From assembly GCF_025398275.1 (NCBI RefSeq), contig NZ_JAODOR010000004.1, positions 310,001 through 374,000 on the forward strand: DNA of 64,000 nucleotides, in the 5' to 3' direction. Positions within the stretch are counted from its first letter, which is position 1; the number at the start of each line of letters is the position of its first letter. Under the pieces are notes generated by a model. The model did no database searches and was not told the DNA's origin. It was given only the letters and a program-made list of their open reading frames with translations. The position numbers were made by a program, and so were the translations under genes. Of this stretch, positions 21,479 to 29,284 are shown piece after piece. Origin of the DNA: Microbacterium memoriense (GTDB lineage Bacteria > Actinomycetota > Actinomycetes > Actinomycetales > Microbacteriaceae).

Positions 21479-21765
21479 CCCCCCGCCTCGCGGACGGTGG
21501 CCCACAGGCCGTAGTCGTGCATGGCCTGGGCGTGCAGTTCCATCTGCTCGCGCGCACCTTCCGCGACGACCGCGTGGCCGTCATGGTGCACGGCGAGCAT
21601 GAGCTTCTCGGCGCGCTCCGCCGAGAAACCGAAGTACTCCCGGAAGATGTGGGCGACGTAGCTCATGAGGTTCACCGGATCGTTCCAGACGACCGTCTGC
21701 CAGGCGCCGAACCCGGTTTCTTCGAGGCGGAGTTCGACGTCGTCGAGGGGGAGGGCGACGCTCAT
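21475..21765 (-). CDS. clpS: ATP-dependent Clp protease adaptor ClpS
   Basis: 96 residues. The N-end-rule binding core VVWNDPVNLMSYV contains the conserved acidic residue for the alpha-amino group and the Met/Val pocket; the following FGFSAERAEKLMLAVHHDGHAVV matches the ClpC/ClpA-binding face. The ATG at 21765 (MSVALPL) overlaps the stop of the metallopeptidase gene (TGATG); a GTG nine bases upstream is an alternative start. Middle gene of a three-gene coupled operon. Confidence 0.93.
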   Translation of the reverse strand: MSVALPLDDVELRLEETGFGAWQTVVWNDPVNLMSYVAHIFREYFGFSAERAEKLMLAVHHDGHAVVAEGAREQMELHAQAMHDYGLWATVREAGG

Positions 21766-22115
21766 CACGCCCACCCCAGTTCGTGCAAGCGCTCATCATC
21801 GATCCCGTAGAAATGCGCGATCTCGTGCACCAGCGTCGTGTGCACTTCCTCGCGGAGTTCGTCGAGGTCATCGCACGCGTGCAGGTGCGGTTCCCGGTAG
21901 ACGATGATCCGATCCGGGAGTTCACCCATTCCGTAACGATCCCGCTCCGTGAGGGCGAGTCCGTCGTACAGACCGAGCAGGTCCAGGCTCCCGTCTTCCG
22001 GACGGTCTTCGACGACGAACACGAGATTGTCCAGCCCGTCGAGCATCTCGTCGGGAAGAAGGTCGAGTTCATCGGTCACCAGGCGATCGAACGCCACCGC
22101 ATCCATCTCGATCAT
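21765..22115 (-). CDS. Small zincin-like metallopeptidase
   Basis: 116 residues. HEIAHFYGIDDERLHELGW contains HExxH followed by a third acidic ligand candidate in the manner of the minimal zincin family (Pfam PF06262). The N-terminal half is acidic and structured, with no signal peptide, so it is cytoplasmic. Whether such proteins are active peptidases is not well established. ATG preceded by GGGAGGGTGTC. First gene of the metallopeptidase-clpS-DUF2017 operon; tRNA-His lies just upstream on the same strand. Confidence 0.8.
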   Translation of the reverse strand: MIEMDAVAFDRLVTDELDLLPDEMLDGLDNLVFVVEDRPEDGSLDLLGLYDGLALTERDRYGMGELPDRIIVYREPHLHACDDLDELREEVHTTLVHEIAHFYGIDDERLHELGWA

Positions 22116-22140
22116 GACACCCTCCCACCGGGGGAGTACT

Positions 22141-22217
22141 TGGGGTGAGTAACGGGGCTCGAACCCGCGACATCGGCCACCACAAGGCCGCGCTCTACCA
22201 ACTGAGCTATACCCACC
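22141..22217 (-). tRNA. tRNA-His (anticodon GTG)
   Basis: Cloverleaf on the minus strand: 7-bp acceptor stem GTGGGTA/TACTCAC, anticodon stem CGGCC/GGCCG with loop TTGTGGT (anticodon GTG), T-arm with TTCGAGC and an encoded CCA. The extra 5' G opposite discriminator C (22217/22144) is the histidine identity pair and supports the assignment. Confidence 0.93.
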
Positions 22218-22250
22218 ATGTGCCCATCTCCGGGCAACCCATCAAGTGTA

Positions 22251-22874
22251 TTACAGCTCGCGGGCGAACGACGACACAGCCGAGGCTGCCGCCTCTCGCG
22301 CCTCATCGGACGTCGGTCCAGGTGCGGCGACGAACACCGCGTCGCGGTAGTACGCGAGCTCACGGATCGACTCGCGGATATCGGCGAGCGCACGGTGCCC
22401 GCCGTCTTTCACGGGGGCCTGGAAGTAGGCGCGCGGATACCAGCGACGCGACAGCTCCTTGATGCTGGAGACATCGACGTTGCGATAGTGCAGCCAGCGG
22501 TCGACGCGTGGCATGTACTTCGCGAGGAACATCCGGTCGGTGCCGATCGTGTTGCCTCCGAGCGGCGCCTTCCCCTCCGGCACGAAACGCTGGATGTACT
22601 CGAGCGCCTCGAACTCCGCTTCGGCGAGGCTCACGCCACGTGGGATCTCTTCGAGGAGCCCCGAGCTGGCATGCATGTTCGTCACGAAGTCGTTCATGTT
22701 CGCCAGCGCGGAGTCGTCGGGCTTGATCACGATCTGGAAGCCCGGGTCAAGCACGTTCAGTTCGAAATCGGTCACGACGATCGCGATCTCGACGAGCTCG
22801 TCGACAGCCAGATCCAGCCCGGTCATCTCGCAATCGATCCAGACGATCCTGTCGTTCTCCGCGGCATTCACCAT
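22251..22874 (-). CDS. orn: Oligoribonuclease (DEDDh 3'-5' exonuclease)
   Basis: 207 residues; degrades 2-5 nt RNAs, including pGpG. Exo motifs: IDCEMTGLD (Exo I), the NTIGTDRMFLAKYMP region (Exo II) and HRALADIRESI (Exo III with catalytic His/Asp). About 25 residues longer at the C-terminus than E. coli Orn, with a low-complexity Ala-rich tail. ATG 6 bp from TAGGAT, implying a leaderless mRNA. Confidence 0.94.
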   Translation of the reverse strand: MVNAAENDRIVWIDCEMTGLDLAVDELVEIAIVVTDFELNVLDPGFQIVIKPDDSALANMNDFVTNMHASSGLLEEIPRGVSLAEAEFEALEYIQRFVPEGKAPLGGNTIGTDRMFLAKYMPRVDRWLHYRNVDVSSIKELSRRWYPRAYFQAPVKDGGHRALADIRESIRELAYYRDAVFVAAPGPTSDEAREAAASAVSSFAREL

Positions 22875-22880
22875 TCCGTC

Positions 22881-22886
22881 ATCCTA
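22881..22886 (-). promoter_or_regulatory. -10 box of orn (leaderless)
   Basis: TAGGAT on the minus strand, then 6 bp (gacgga), then ATG. Confidence 0.6.
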
Positions 22887-22948
22887 ACGAGCAGGCCGAC
22901 ACGCCGGCCTGGCGCAGGCGACGCCGGAGGGCACATCAGCGAAAGAGT

Positions 22949-23019
22949 CCCCCCAGGAGGATTCGAACCCCCGACCTTGCGGGTAGAAACCGCTCGCTCT
23001 TCCACTGAGCTATGGAGGG
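22949..23019 (-). tRNA. tRNA-Arg (anticodon TCT)
   Basis: Minus-strand cloverleaf: acceptor CCCTCCA/TGGGGGG with one G-T pair, D-arm GCTC/GAGC, anticodon loop TTTCTAC (anticodon TCT) on a stem with one A-A mismatch at its base, T-arm GGGGG-TTCGAAT-CCTCC, discriminator A. CCA is not encoded. The base mismatch is the only irregularity. Confidence 0.88.
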
Positions 23020-23144
23020 TGGTGAGACGTGTTCTACCGTACCGCGCAACGCCGCAGGGTGTGATCGCGGGTGCGACGCAGAGAACCGTGGCGCGCGGCG
23101 CTTCGTCGGCGTAGCGTCAGGGGCAGAACGAGAGGAGCGCCATC

Positions 23145-23348
23145 ATGAGTTCATCCAGTCTCTGGGTTGCCTACGGCAGCGAGGGGAACGTCGTCGGAAG
23201 CGTTCGCAAGGACGACGACGGCTACACCGTCACCATCGCCGGCGCCGAGGCGAGTCTCGGCACATACCCGTCGATGGACATCGCAAAGAATGCGCTGCAT
23301 GGGCATCTGGCCCCCGGTGCGGATTGGCCGCAGTTCCGCGAGCACTGA
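23145..23348 (+). CDS. Small conserved-looking protein, function unknown
   Basis: 67 residues. Beta-rich pattern (SLWVAYGSEGNVVGSVRK, GYTVTIAGAEASLGTYPSM) with no membrane segment or known motif. ATG preceded by GAGAGGAGCGCC, a good ribosome site, and a possible TAGCGT -10 box about 30 bp upstream supports it as a real monocistronic gene. Flanked by tRNA-Arg and the convergent YczE-type gene. Confidence 0.6.
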   Translation: MSSSSLWVAYGSEGNVVGSVRKDDDGYTVTIAGAEASLGTYPSMDIAKNALHGHLAPGADWPQFREH

Positions 23349-23365
23349 GCCGACCCGAAGGTCGC

Positions 23366-23998
23366 TCAGACCGGTTGTACCGTCTCCGCCACGCGTGCCG
23401 CGCGCCTGCGCCGACGGTCGAAAGGCGGAAGCGCGACGTGCACGAGCGGGCCGATGCAGAGCGCGAAGATCACTGTCCCGAGACCGACCGTGCCGCCGAG
23501 AAGCCATCCGGCGACGAGTACGGAGGCTTCAACGCCGAGTCGCGCGGCCCAGATCCGCCAGCCGAAGCGCGAATTGAGCCCCGTCATCAATCCGTCGCGC
23601 GGCCCGGGCCCGAAATCAGCGCCGATGTACAGACCGGACGCCACCGCGACCAGCAGCATCCCGCCGACGAACATCAGCAGGTCCCACACAAAACCGTCGA
23701 CGTGGGGGACGACCGCGATCGTGGCCTGCATGCTCGTGCCGACCAGCAGAATGTTGGCGACCGTACCGATCCCCGGGCGCTGACGCAGTGGAATCCAGAG
23801 CAGCAGGACCAGGAAGCCGACGATGTTGGTGATCCAGCCGATCCCGATCCCCGTCTGCAGAGCCAGGCCCTGCGCGAACACCGTCCACGGATCCAGCCCG
23901 ATTCCCGCGCGCACCATGATTCCGCAGCCGGCGCCGAACAAGATGAGTCCGACGAGGAGCTGTACGAGACGAAGGGCCATGAAGATATCCAATCGCAT
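23366..23998 (-). CDS. YczE/YitT-type integral membrane protein
   Basis: 210 residues with about five hydrophobic segments (RLVQLLVGLILFGAGCG, WITNIVGFLVLLLWIPL and others) and the family loop IGADFGPGPRDGLMTGL. YczE-type proteins have unknown transport or signalling roles. They are often divergent from a MocR regulator, as here (YczR-type subgroup), which suggests that vitamin B6 or an amino compound controls expression. The ATG at 23998 (MRLDIFMAL) was chosen although an ATG at 23980 is possible; both lie within or beside the operator half-sites. Confidence 0.8.
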   Translation of the reverse strand: MRLDIFMALRLVQLLVGLILFGAGCGIMVRAGIGLDPWTVFAQGLALQTGIGIGWITNIVGFLVLLLWIPLRQRPGIGTVANILLVGTSMQATIAVVPHVDGFVWDLLMFVGGMLLVAVASGLYIGADFGPGPRDGLMTGLNSRFGWRIWAARLGVEASVLVAGWLLGGTVGLGTVIFALCIGPLVHVALPPFDRRRRRAARVAETVQPV

Positions 23999-24024
23999 GA
24001 TTGGACCTTGAGCAGCAGTCCAAT
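23988..24024. promoter_or_regulatory. Clustered CCAAT-type operator half-sites for the MocR regulator
   Basis: Three related half-sites lie between and over the divergent starts: TCCAAT at 23988-23993, ATTGGAC at 24000-24006 and GTCCAAT at 24018-24024. The last two form a perfect 7-bp inverted repeat with an 11-bp spacer, and the first two form CCAAT-6-ATTGG. The cluster covers the YczE start codon and lies just upstream of the MocR -10 candidate TAGATA (24026-24031). Confidence 0.55.
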
Positions 24025-24041
24025 TTAGATATCGTGGACGC

Positions 24042-25472
24042 ATGGACTCTCGATTGACGGCACGGGCCCTGGCCGCTGCGCTGGGCGGGTGGCGCACGCG
24101 CGAGCCTGCATACGAAGCGTTGGCGGATGGGATCCGTCTTCTCTGCCTCGACAACCGGCTGGCGCCTCGCACGGCGCTTCCGGCAGAGCGCGAACTCGCA
24201 GCAGCCCTCGGATTGAGCCGGACGACCGTCGCCACCGCATACGGCAGCTTGCGCGACACGGGACACATCGAGAGTGTGCGCGGCTCGGGCAGCGTCACGC
24301 TCCCGCTCGGTCGACGCGAGCTGGGCCGGGTCTCCGTGAACGACGACGACATCGATCTCCAGCAGGCGAGTCCCGCGGCCTGGCCCGGGTTGGCGGGAAT
24401 CATGAGCGAGACGGCGGTGGATGCGGCTTCCCTCGTGGCCCGGTCCGGCTACGACGTCCTCGGGTCCATGGAGCTCCGGGCGCAGGTTGCCGAGCGCTTC
24501 ACACAGCGCGGCGTGACGACCTCGGTCGACCAGATCATGATCACGATGGGCGCGCAGGCGGCTATCCATCTGCTCGCGAGCGTGCTCTTGCGGCGCGGGG
24601 ACCGGGCTGTGATCGAGACGCCGACCTACCCGCACGCGGCGGAAGCGTTGCGGGAAGCCGGCGCACGGCTTGTCGGTGTGCCGGTCACCACCGAGGGGTG
24701 GGACCTCGACCGCGCCGCGCAAGCGTTCACGAGAACGTCGCCGACGCTCGCCTACCTCATGCCGAGCTACCAGAACCCGACCGGACGCAGTATGTCCGGC
24801 GACGAGCAATCCGCGATCGCGCAGGCGGCAGTGCGCGCAGGAACGACTCTCGTCATCGACGAGACGACAGCCGAGCTCGCGATCGACCCGCGGCCCGCGG
24901 GGCCCCTGTTCGTCGGCGACAGCGGCTTCTCGCACGCAGACATCGTTCGTGTCGGGTCGTTGGGTAAGACGGTATGGGGCGGCCTGCGCGTCGGATGGAT
25001 CCGGGCCGACCTTGAGCTGATCCGGCGCCTCGTCGCGGCGCGACCCCGGCGAGACCTCGGTACTCCGGAGTTCGAGCAGGCCGTGGCTGCGCGACTGATG
25101 CCACTGATGCCCACGATTCTGAGCCAGCGTTCTGCGCTTCTCCGCGAAGGGCGGGATGCCGTGACGTCCGCACTTCGGCTCGAGTTGCCGTCGTGGCGCG
25201 TGCCGCATGTGGCCGGCGGCGTCGCGTTGTGGGTCGAGCTGGACGCGCCGCTGAGTTCGGGTCTGGTTCTCGCAGCACGCGCCCACGGGGTGTACCTGTC
25301 TGCCGGCTCGCGATTCGCTGTCGACGGTGGCCACGACCGCCACCTCCGCATTCCGTTCACGGCACCCGCCGATCAGCTTCGACGCGCCGTCGACGTCCTC
25401 GCTCGCGTGTGGCCCACGGTGCGCGCGGCCGCTCCGGTGTCAGGCGGCGAGCTGCTCGAAGCCGTCGTCTGA
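24042..25472 (+). CDS. MocR-family regulator (GntR HTH fused to PLP aminotransferase-like domain)
   Basis: 476 residues. The N-terminal GntR winged helix is at about residues 35-90 (LPAERELAAALGLSRTTVATAYGSL). The fold-type I aminotransferase domain carries YQNPTG and the PLP lysine in GSLGKTVWGGLRVGW near residue 308. MocR proteins bind PLP and usually act on adjacent divergent genes. Here the neighbour is the YczE-type membrane gene, matching the YczR arrangement, and the operator-like half-sites lie in between. ATG ten bases after TAGATA, with no clear ribosome site. Confidence 0.88.
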   Translation: MDSRLTARALAAALGGWRTREPAYEALADGIRLLCLDNRLAPRTALPAERELAAALGLSRTTVATAYGSLRDTGHIESVRGSGSVTLPLGRRELGRVSVNDDDIDLQQASPAAWPGLAGIMSETAVDAASLVARSGYDVLGSMELRAQVAERFTQRGVTTSVDQIMITMGAQAAIHLLASVLLRRGDRAVIETPTYPHAAEALREAGARLVGVPVTTEGWDLDRAAQAFTRTSPTLAYLMPSYQNPTGRSMSGDEQSAIAQAAVRAGTTLVIDETTAELAIDPRPAGPLFVGDSGFSHADIVRVGSLGKTVWGGLRVGWIRADLELIRRLVAARPRRDLGTPEFEQAVAARLMPLMPTILSQRSALLREGRDAVTSALRLELPSWRVPHVAGGVALWVELDAPLSSGLVLAARAHGVYLSAGSRFAVDGGHDRHLRIPFTAPADQLRRAVDVLARVWPTVRAAAPVSGGELLEAVV

Positions 25473-25473
25473 G

Positions 25474-25722
25474 TCACCGCAGCAGTCGCAGACATTCGAG
25501 CGCCTCGGCGGCCCGCCAGAAGTCGCCGACGTCATGGAAGGCCCCACGTGCGGGGTGGAACCGGCGCGCACGAAAGCGTCTGCCGGTCGCTTCACCGGAG
25601 GCGACGAGCTGTCCGAGTGCGCGGCCGGAGAGGTCCAGCACCCTCCATCGCTGCACGCCGATCGGGATGACCCGCACTCCGGCGGCGTCGACGGTGGAGG
25701 GCGCGAGGTCGATGGTCTGCAT
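25474..25722 (-). CDS. Small protein of unknown function
   Basis: 82 residues, basic (GRRFRARRFHPARGAFHDVGDFWRAAEALECLRLL), no membrane segment. The ATG at 25722 has AGAGGAAG correctly placed; the in-frame extension to 25767 lacks one. Divergent from the ssb paralogue across a 265-bp region and convergent with the MocR gene. No recognised domain. Confidence 0.6.
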   Translation of the reverse strand: MQTIDLAPSTVDAAGVRVIPIGVQRWRVLDLSGRALGQLVASGEATGRRFRARRFHPARGAFHDVGDFWRAAEALECLRLLR

Positions 25723-25823
25723 GCGGCTTCCTCTCTGATCGTGATCTGCGACCCGTTCGGGTGGCATCTGCTCCGGACCCTACGCGCGGCCTCCGACACG
25801 GAGATCTCGTGGCGATCGGCACT

Positions 25824-25866
25824 TTTCCTCCCCAGGGCGCGATTGGCCGGACCTCTCCACAGATCG
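25824..25866 (+). promoter_or_regulatory. Bipartite motif, copy 1 (upstream of ssb)
   Basis: TTTCCTCCCCAG at 25824-25835 and TCCACAGATCG at 25856-25866 are separated by exactly 20 bp. The same two blocks with the same spacing occur at 56050-56092. This copy ends 121 bp before the ssb ATG, in the same orientation as ssb. The two 20-bp spacers are not alike, so constraint on the two blocks is plausible. Confidence 0.5.
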
Positions 25867-25912
25867 ACGTCCGCCGCAGCTACGCGGCCCCGGGGCGCTG
25901 CAGTCTGAGAGT

Positions 25913-25947
25913 GCTCCGGCACCCGGTGGGCACCCGGGTGCCGGAGC
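25913..25947. other. Perfect 14-bp inverted repeat in the ssb upstream region
   Basis: Arms at 25913-25926 and 25934-25947 (GCTCCGGCACCCGG and its complement) with a 7-nt loop. No T-run follows, and it lies between divergent genes rather than after one. A leader hairpin or protein-binding site of ssb is more likely than a terminator. The remainder of 25723-25987 holds the bipartite motif and nothing else I recognise. Confidence 0.6.
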
Positions 25948-25987
25948 GGGCCGAGGACCGTCTTCGGCGCAGGAGAGAGGATCCGTC

Positions 25988-26533
25988 ATGACCGAACACA
26001 TCACCGTCGTCGGCAACATCGCCAACGAACTGGAGCCGCGCTCCCTCCCCGGAGGCGAGCCGATCGCACGATTTCGACTCGCCGCGACCAGCCAGCGCCG
26101 GCAGGAGAACGGGACCTGGGTCGACGCGCACACCAGTTGGTACACGGTGTCGGCCTACCGTCGACTGGCCGAGCACGCTCTTGCCTCTCTCACGAAGGGG
26201 CAGCGTGTCATCGTGACCGGTCGGTTCCGAGTGCGGCAGTGGGAGGCCGGCGGCAAGCATGGCACGGAAGCCGAGATCGACGCGGACGCTGTGGGGCCCG
26301 ACCTTCTGTTCGGCACGACGAGCTTCCAGCGGGATGACCGCAATCGCGTGGCACCGCGGCCCGAGTCGCAATCGACGGGCGAATCCGGTTGGGCTGACCC
26401 CGGCCCGGAGACGCAGGCGGAGGCGTCGCCTGCGCGGGATGCGGGCGACTCTGCCGAGCTCGCGCCCGCACCCGAGCTCGTGTCTGCGGGCACCTGGGAC
26501 ACGCGACCCCTCGGCGATCCGACGCCGTTCTGA
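25988..26533 (+). CDS. ssb: Single-stranded DNA-binding protein (probable paralogue)
   Basis: 181 residues. The OB fold spans about residues 1-110 (ITVVGNIANELEPR, ARFRLAATSQRR, WYTVSAYRRLAEHALASLTKGQRVIVTGRF). The linker is acidic and Ala/Glu-rich, and the tip ends DPTPF rather than the usual DDxPF, so partner docking may be altered. The main actinobacterial ssb lies between rpsF and rpsR; those are absent here, so this is probably a second, specialised SSB. ATG preceded by AGGAGAGAGG. The long upstream region carries the bipartite motif and a perfect hairpin. Confidence 0.88.
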   Translation: MTEHITVVGNIANELEPRSLPGGEPIARFRLAATSQRRQENGTWVDAHTSWYTVSAYRRLAEHALASLTKGQRVIVTGRFRVRQWEAGGKHGTEAEIDADAVGPDLLFGTTSFQRDDRNRVAPRPESQSTGESGWADPGPETQAEASPARDAGDSAELAPAPELVSAGTWDTRPLGDPTPF

Positions 26534-26560
26534 GCCGCCGAGGTCACAGGTTCGGCGCTC

Positions 26561-26566
26561 TAGACT
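26561..26566 (+). promoter_or_regulatory. -10 box of the lipoprotein-like gene (leaderless)
   Basis: TAGACT, then 6 bp (gctcgg), then GTG at 26573. Confidence 0.6.
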
Positions 26567-26572
26567 GCTCGG

Positions 26573-27073
26573 GTGCGCCGAACCACCTCGCGATCTATCC
26601 GTGTGTCCGCCGTGGTCGCGGGGGTCATCATCGGTGTGCTGACATGGGTCGGATGCGCCGTAGCGCCCGATGGAGAGCCGACATCAGTGACGACCTCGAC
26701 CGCATCGGTCGGTCCGAGCGGCACGCCGTCTCCGTCCGTTCCGGTCCTTGTGCCCGATGGATCTGCCGAGGACAACCTGCCGTTCTTCCGCGTGGTGATG
26801 GACAGCGTCTGGGCCGAAGACCAGAGCTATCAAGGGCGCGCCTACATCGACGCGCTCGTGGCAGCCGGCTTCCCGAAGGCCGACATGGAAGTGACGCAGG
26901 ACCGCACTACGGTCGACAACCCGGCCGACGCCATCCAGTTCTCCGTCCGCTGGCAGGGGGAGTGTCTGGTCGGGCAAGTGGGTCCGTCCACCCCGGCGCC
27001 GACGGCGGTCGTCCTTCCGGAAGTGCCCGGGGGAACGTGCCTCATCGGACAGACCCGACCCATCGACTGGTGA
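26573..27073 (+). CDS. Secreted or lipoprotein-like protein, function unknown
   Basis: 166 residues. Basic N-terminus MRRTTSRSIR, hydrophobic core VSAVVAGVIIGVLTWVGC, then a Ser/Thr/Pro-rich linker typical of exported actinobacterial proteins. WVGC is a poor lipobox (Trp at -3), so lipid attachment is uncertain. The mature domain (about 90 residues) has two late cysteines (GECLVG, GGTCLIG) that could form a disulfide. Resembles small DUF6993-like proteins, which I cannot confirm. GTG start, leaderless. Lies just before ettA. Confidence 0.65.
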   Translation: MRRTTSRSIRVSAVVAGVIIGVLTWVGCAVAPDGEPTSVTTSTASVGPSGTPSPSVPVLVPDGSAEDNLPFFRVVMDSVWAEDQSYQGRAYIDALVAAGFPKADMEVTQDRTTVDNPADAIQFSVRWQGECLVGQVGPSTPAPTAVVLPEVPGGTCLIGQTRPIDW

Positions 27074-27093
27074 GCCCCGTGCGGCTGCGCACG

Positions 27094-27099
27094 TAGACT
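27094..27099 (+). promoter_or_regulatory. -10 box of ettA
   Basis: TAGACT, then 9 bp, then ATG. The leader would be only 2-3 nt, so it is effectively leaderless. Confidence 0.5.
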
Positions 27100-27108
27100 G
27101 AGGCCGTT

Positions 27109-28788
27109 ATGGCCGAATACATCTACTCCATGGTCCGTGCCCGCAAAGCTGTGGGCGAGAAGCTGATCCTCGACGACGTCACGATGGCGTTCCTCCCCGG
27201 TGCCAAGATCGGCATGGTCGGGCCGAACGGTGCGGGAAAGTCCACGATCCTGAAGATCATGGCGGGCCTCGACAACCCGTCCAACGGTGAAGCGAAACTG
27301 GCGCCCGGCTTCACGGTCGGCATCCTCATGCAGGAGCCCGTACTCGACGACACCAAGACGGTGCTGGAGAACATCGAAGACGGCGTCGCGATCAAGGCGA
27401 AGCTCGACCGATTCAACGAGATCTCTGCACTCATGGCCGATCCGGACGCCGACTTTGACGCGCTGCTGTCAGAGATGGGCACCCTGCAGGAAGAGATCGA
27501 CGCGGCCGACGGCTGGGAACTCGAATCCCAGCTCCACCAGGCGATGGATGCTCTGCGCACGCCGCCGGCGGATGCTCCCGTCGCGCCCCTTTCCGGTGGT
27601 GAGCGTCGTCGCGTCGCACTCGCGAAGCTCCTTCTGCAGAAGCCCGACCTCTTGCTCCTCGACGAGCCCACCAACCACCTCGATGCTGAGAGCGTCCTCT
27701 GGCTCGAGCAGCACCTGCAGGCCTACAAGGGTGCCGTCATCGCGATCACCCACGACCGGTACTTCCTCGACAACGTCGCGGAGTGGATCGCCGAAGTCGA
27801 TCGCGGCCGCCTGATCGGCTACGAGGGCAACTACTCGACCTATCTCGAGAAGAAGGCCGAACGTCTCGACATTCAGGGCAAGCGTGACGCGAAGCTCGCC
27901 AAGCGCCTCAAGGATGAACTCGATTGGGTTCGTTCGAGTGCGAAGGGCCGTCAGACCAAGTCGAAGGCGCGGCTCGCTCGGTACGAGGAAATGGCGACCG
28001 AGGCCGAGAGCAAGCGGAAACTCGATTTCGAAGAGATCCAGATTCCCGCCGGTCCCCGCCTCGGCAGCGTCGTGATCGACGCGAAGAAGCTGCACAAGGC
28101 GTTCGGTGACCGTGTCCTCATCGACGGCCTGAGCTTCAGCCTGCCGCCCAACGGCATCATCGGCGTGATCGGCCCCAACGGCGTCGGAAAGACCACGCTG
28201 TTCAAAACGATTGTCGGGCTCGAGCCCCTCGACGGCGGTGACCTGAAGATCGGCGAGACCGTCAAGATCAGCTACGTCGACCAGTCGCGCAGCAGCATCG
28301 ACCCCGAGAAGACCCTGTGGGAGGTCGTTTCCGACGGCCTGGACATCATCACGGTCGGCAAGACGGAGATCCCGTCCCGCGCGTATGTGTCGAAGTTCGG
28401 TTTCAAGGGACCCGACCAGCAGAAGAAGGCGGGCGTCCTCTCCGGCGGTGAGCGCAACCGGCTGAACCTCGCTCTGACGCTCAAGGAGGGTGGCAACCTG
28501 CTGCTTCTCGACGAGCCGACCAACGACCTCGACGTCGAAACGCTCGGATCCCTCGAGAACGCACTCCTCGAGTTCCCCGGGTGCGCCGTCGTGATCACTC
28601 ACGACCGGTGGTTCCTCGACCGTATCGCCACCCACATCCTCGCCTACGAGGGCACGGACGAGAACCCGGCGAAGTGGTACTGGTTCGAGGGGAACTTCGA
28701 GTCGTACGAGGCGAACAAGGTCGAGCGCTTGGGCGCGGACGCGGCGAACCCGGCGAAGTCGACCTACCGCAAGCTCACGCGTGACTGA
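27109..28788 (+). CDS. ettA: Energy-dependent translational throttle protein (ABC-F)
   Basis: 559 residues, typical for EttA. Two ABC domains: Walker A GPNGAGKST near residue 40 and GPNGVGKTT near 355; signatures LSGGERRRVALAKLL and LSGGERNRLNLALTL; Walker B LLLLDEPTNHLDAES and LLLLDEPTNDLDVET. Between them is the P-site tRNA-interaction linker with RQTKSKARLARYEEM. No transmembrane part. EttA binds the ribosomal E site and gates the first peptide bond according to ATP/ADP ratio. The thioesterase gene starts inside its 3' end (8-bp overlap). Confidence 0.95.
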   Translation: MAEYIYSMVRARKAVGEKLILDDVTMAFLPGAKIGMVGPNGAGKSTILKIMAGLDNPSNGEAKLAPGFTVGILMQEPVLDDTKTVLENIEDGVAIKAKLDRFNEISALMADPDADFDALLSEMGTLQEEIDAADGWELESQLHQAMDALRTPPADAPVAPLSGGERRRVALAKLLLQKPDLLLLDEPTNHLDAESVLWLEQHLQAYKGAVIAITHDRYFLDNVAEWIAEVDRGRLIGYEGNYSTYLEKKAERLDIQGKRDAKLAKRLKDELDWVRSSAKGRQTKSKARLARYEEMATEAESKRKLDFEEIQIPAGPRLGSVVIDAKKLHKAFGDRVLIDGLSFSLPPNGIIGVIGPNGVGKTTLFKTIVGLEPLDGGDLKIGETVKISYVDQSRSSIDPEKTLWEVVSDGLDIITVGKTEIPSRAYVSKFGFKGPDQQKKAGVLSGGERNRLNLALTLKEGGNLLLLDEPTNDLDVETLGSLENALLEFPGCAVVITHDRWFLDRIATHILAYEGTDENPAKWYWFEGNFESYEANKVERLGADAANPAKSTYRKLTRD

Positions 28789-29269
28789 CACCTCGACGAG
28801 CGCGCGGCTGCACGTTCCGATCCATCTGCGGTGGGGTGACCTCGACGCGTTCAATCATGTGAACAACGCGACGATGCTCAAGCTCCTCGAAGAGGCGCGC
28901 GTACGGGTGTTCTGGTCGCCGATCGGCGGCGAGCAGGCGCCCGACACCGCCGTCATCGACGCGGGAGTGGATGCCGGTGAGCTCACACTGATCGCGCGCC
29001 AGGAGATCGAATACCTCGCTCCCGTGCCGTACCGCCGCGAGCCGCTGGACATTCAGATGTGGTTCGGGAAGATCGGCGGCTCGAGCATCGAAGTCTGCTA
29101 TGAGGTCTACAGCCCGCTGAGCGACGCACCGCAGACGCTCTACGCGCGGGCATCGTCGGCCGTCGTGCTCGTCGACGCGCAGACCTTCCGCCCCGTGCGT
29201 CTGAACGACCGGATGCGCGCGGCGTGGTCGCCTTACCTCGGCGAGCCGGTCGCATTCACGCGGCGCTGA
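28781..29269 (+). CDS. Acyl-CoA thioesterase, single hotdog domain
   Basis: 162 residues. HLRWGDLDAFNHVNNATML is the 4-hydroxybenzoyl-CoA thioesterase/YbgC-type signature with catalytic Asp. A single hotdog fold fills the protein. GTG start overlapping the end of ettA, so translation is coupled. The specific acyl-CoA is unknown. Convergent with the TesB-type thioesterase only 15 bp away. Confidence 0.85.
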   Translation: MTDTSTSARLHVPIHLRWGDLDAFNHVNNATMLKLLEEARVRVFWSPIGGEQAPDTAVIDAGVDAGELTLIARQEIEYLAPVPYRREPLDIQMWFGKIGGSSIEVCYEVYSPLSDAPQTLYARASSAVVLVDAQTFRPVRLNDRMRAAWSPYLGEPVAFTRR

Positions 29270-29284
29270 CCCTGCGGACGCCGG

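Noticed and set aside
23616..25343. 575-codon open frame opposite the MocR gene
   Set aside because: Runs through the operator region and the YczE gene and has no recognisable motif; shadow frame.
25474..25722. Small minus-strand gene and ssb as a toxin-antitoxin pair
   Set aside because: They are divergent across 265 bp, not coupled, and neither protein resembles a TA component.
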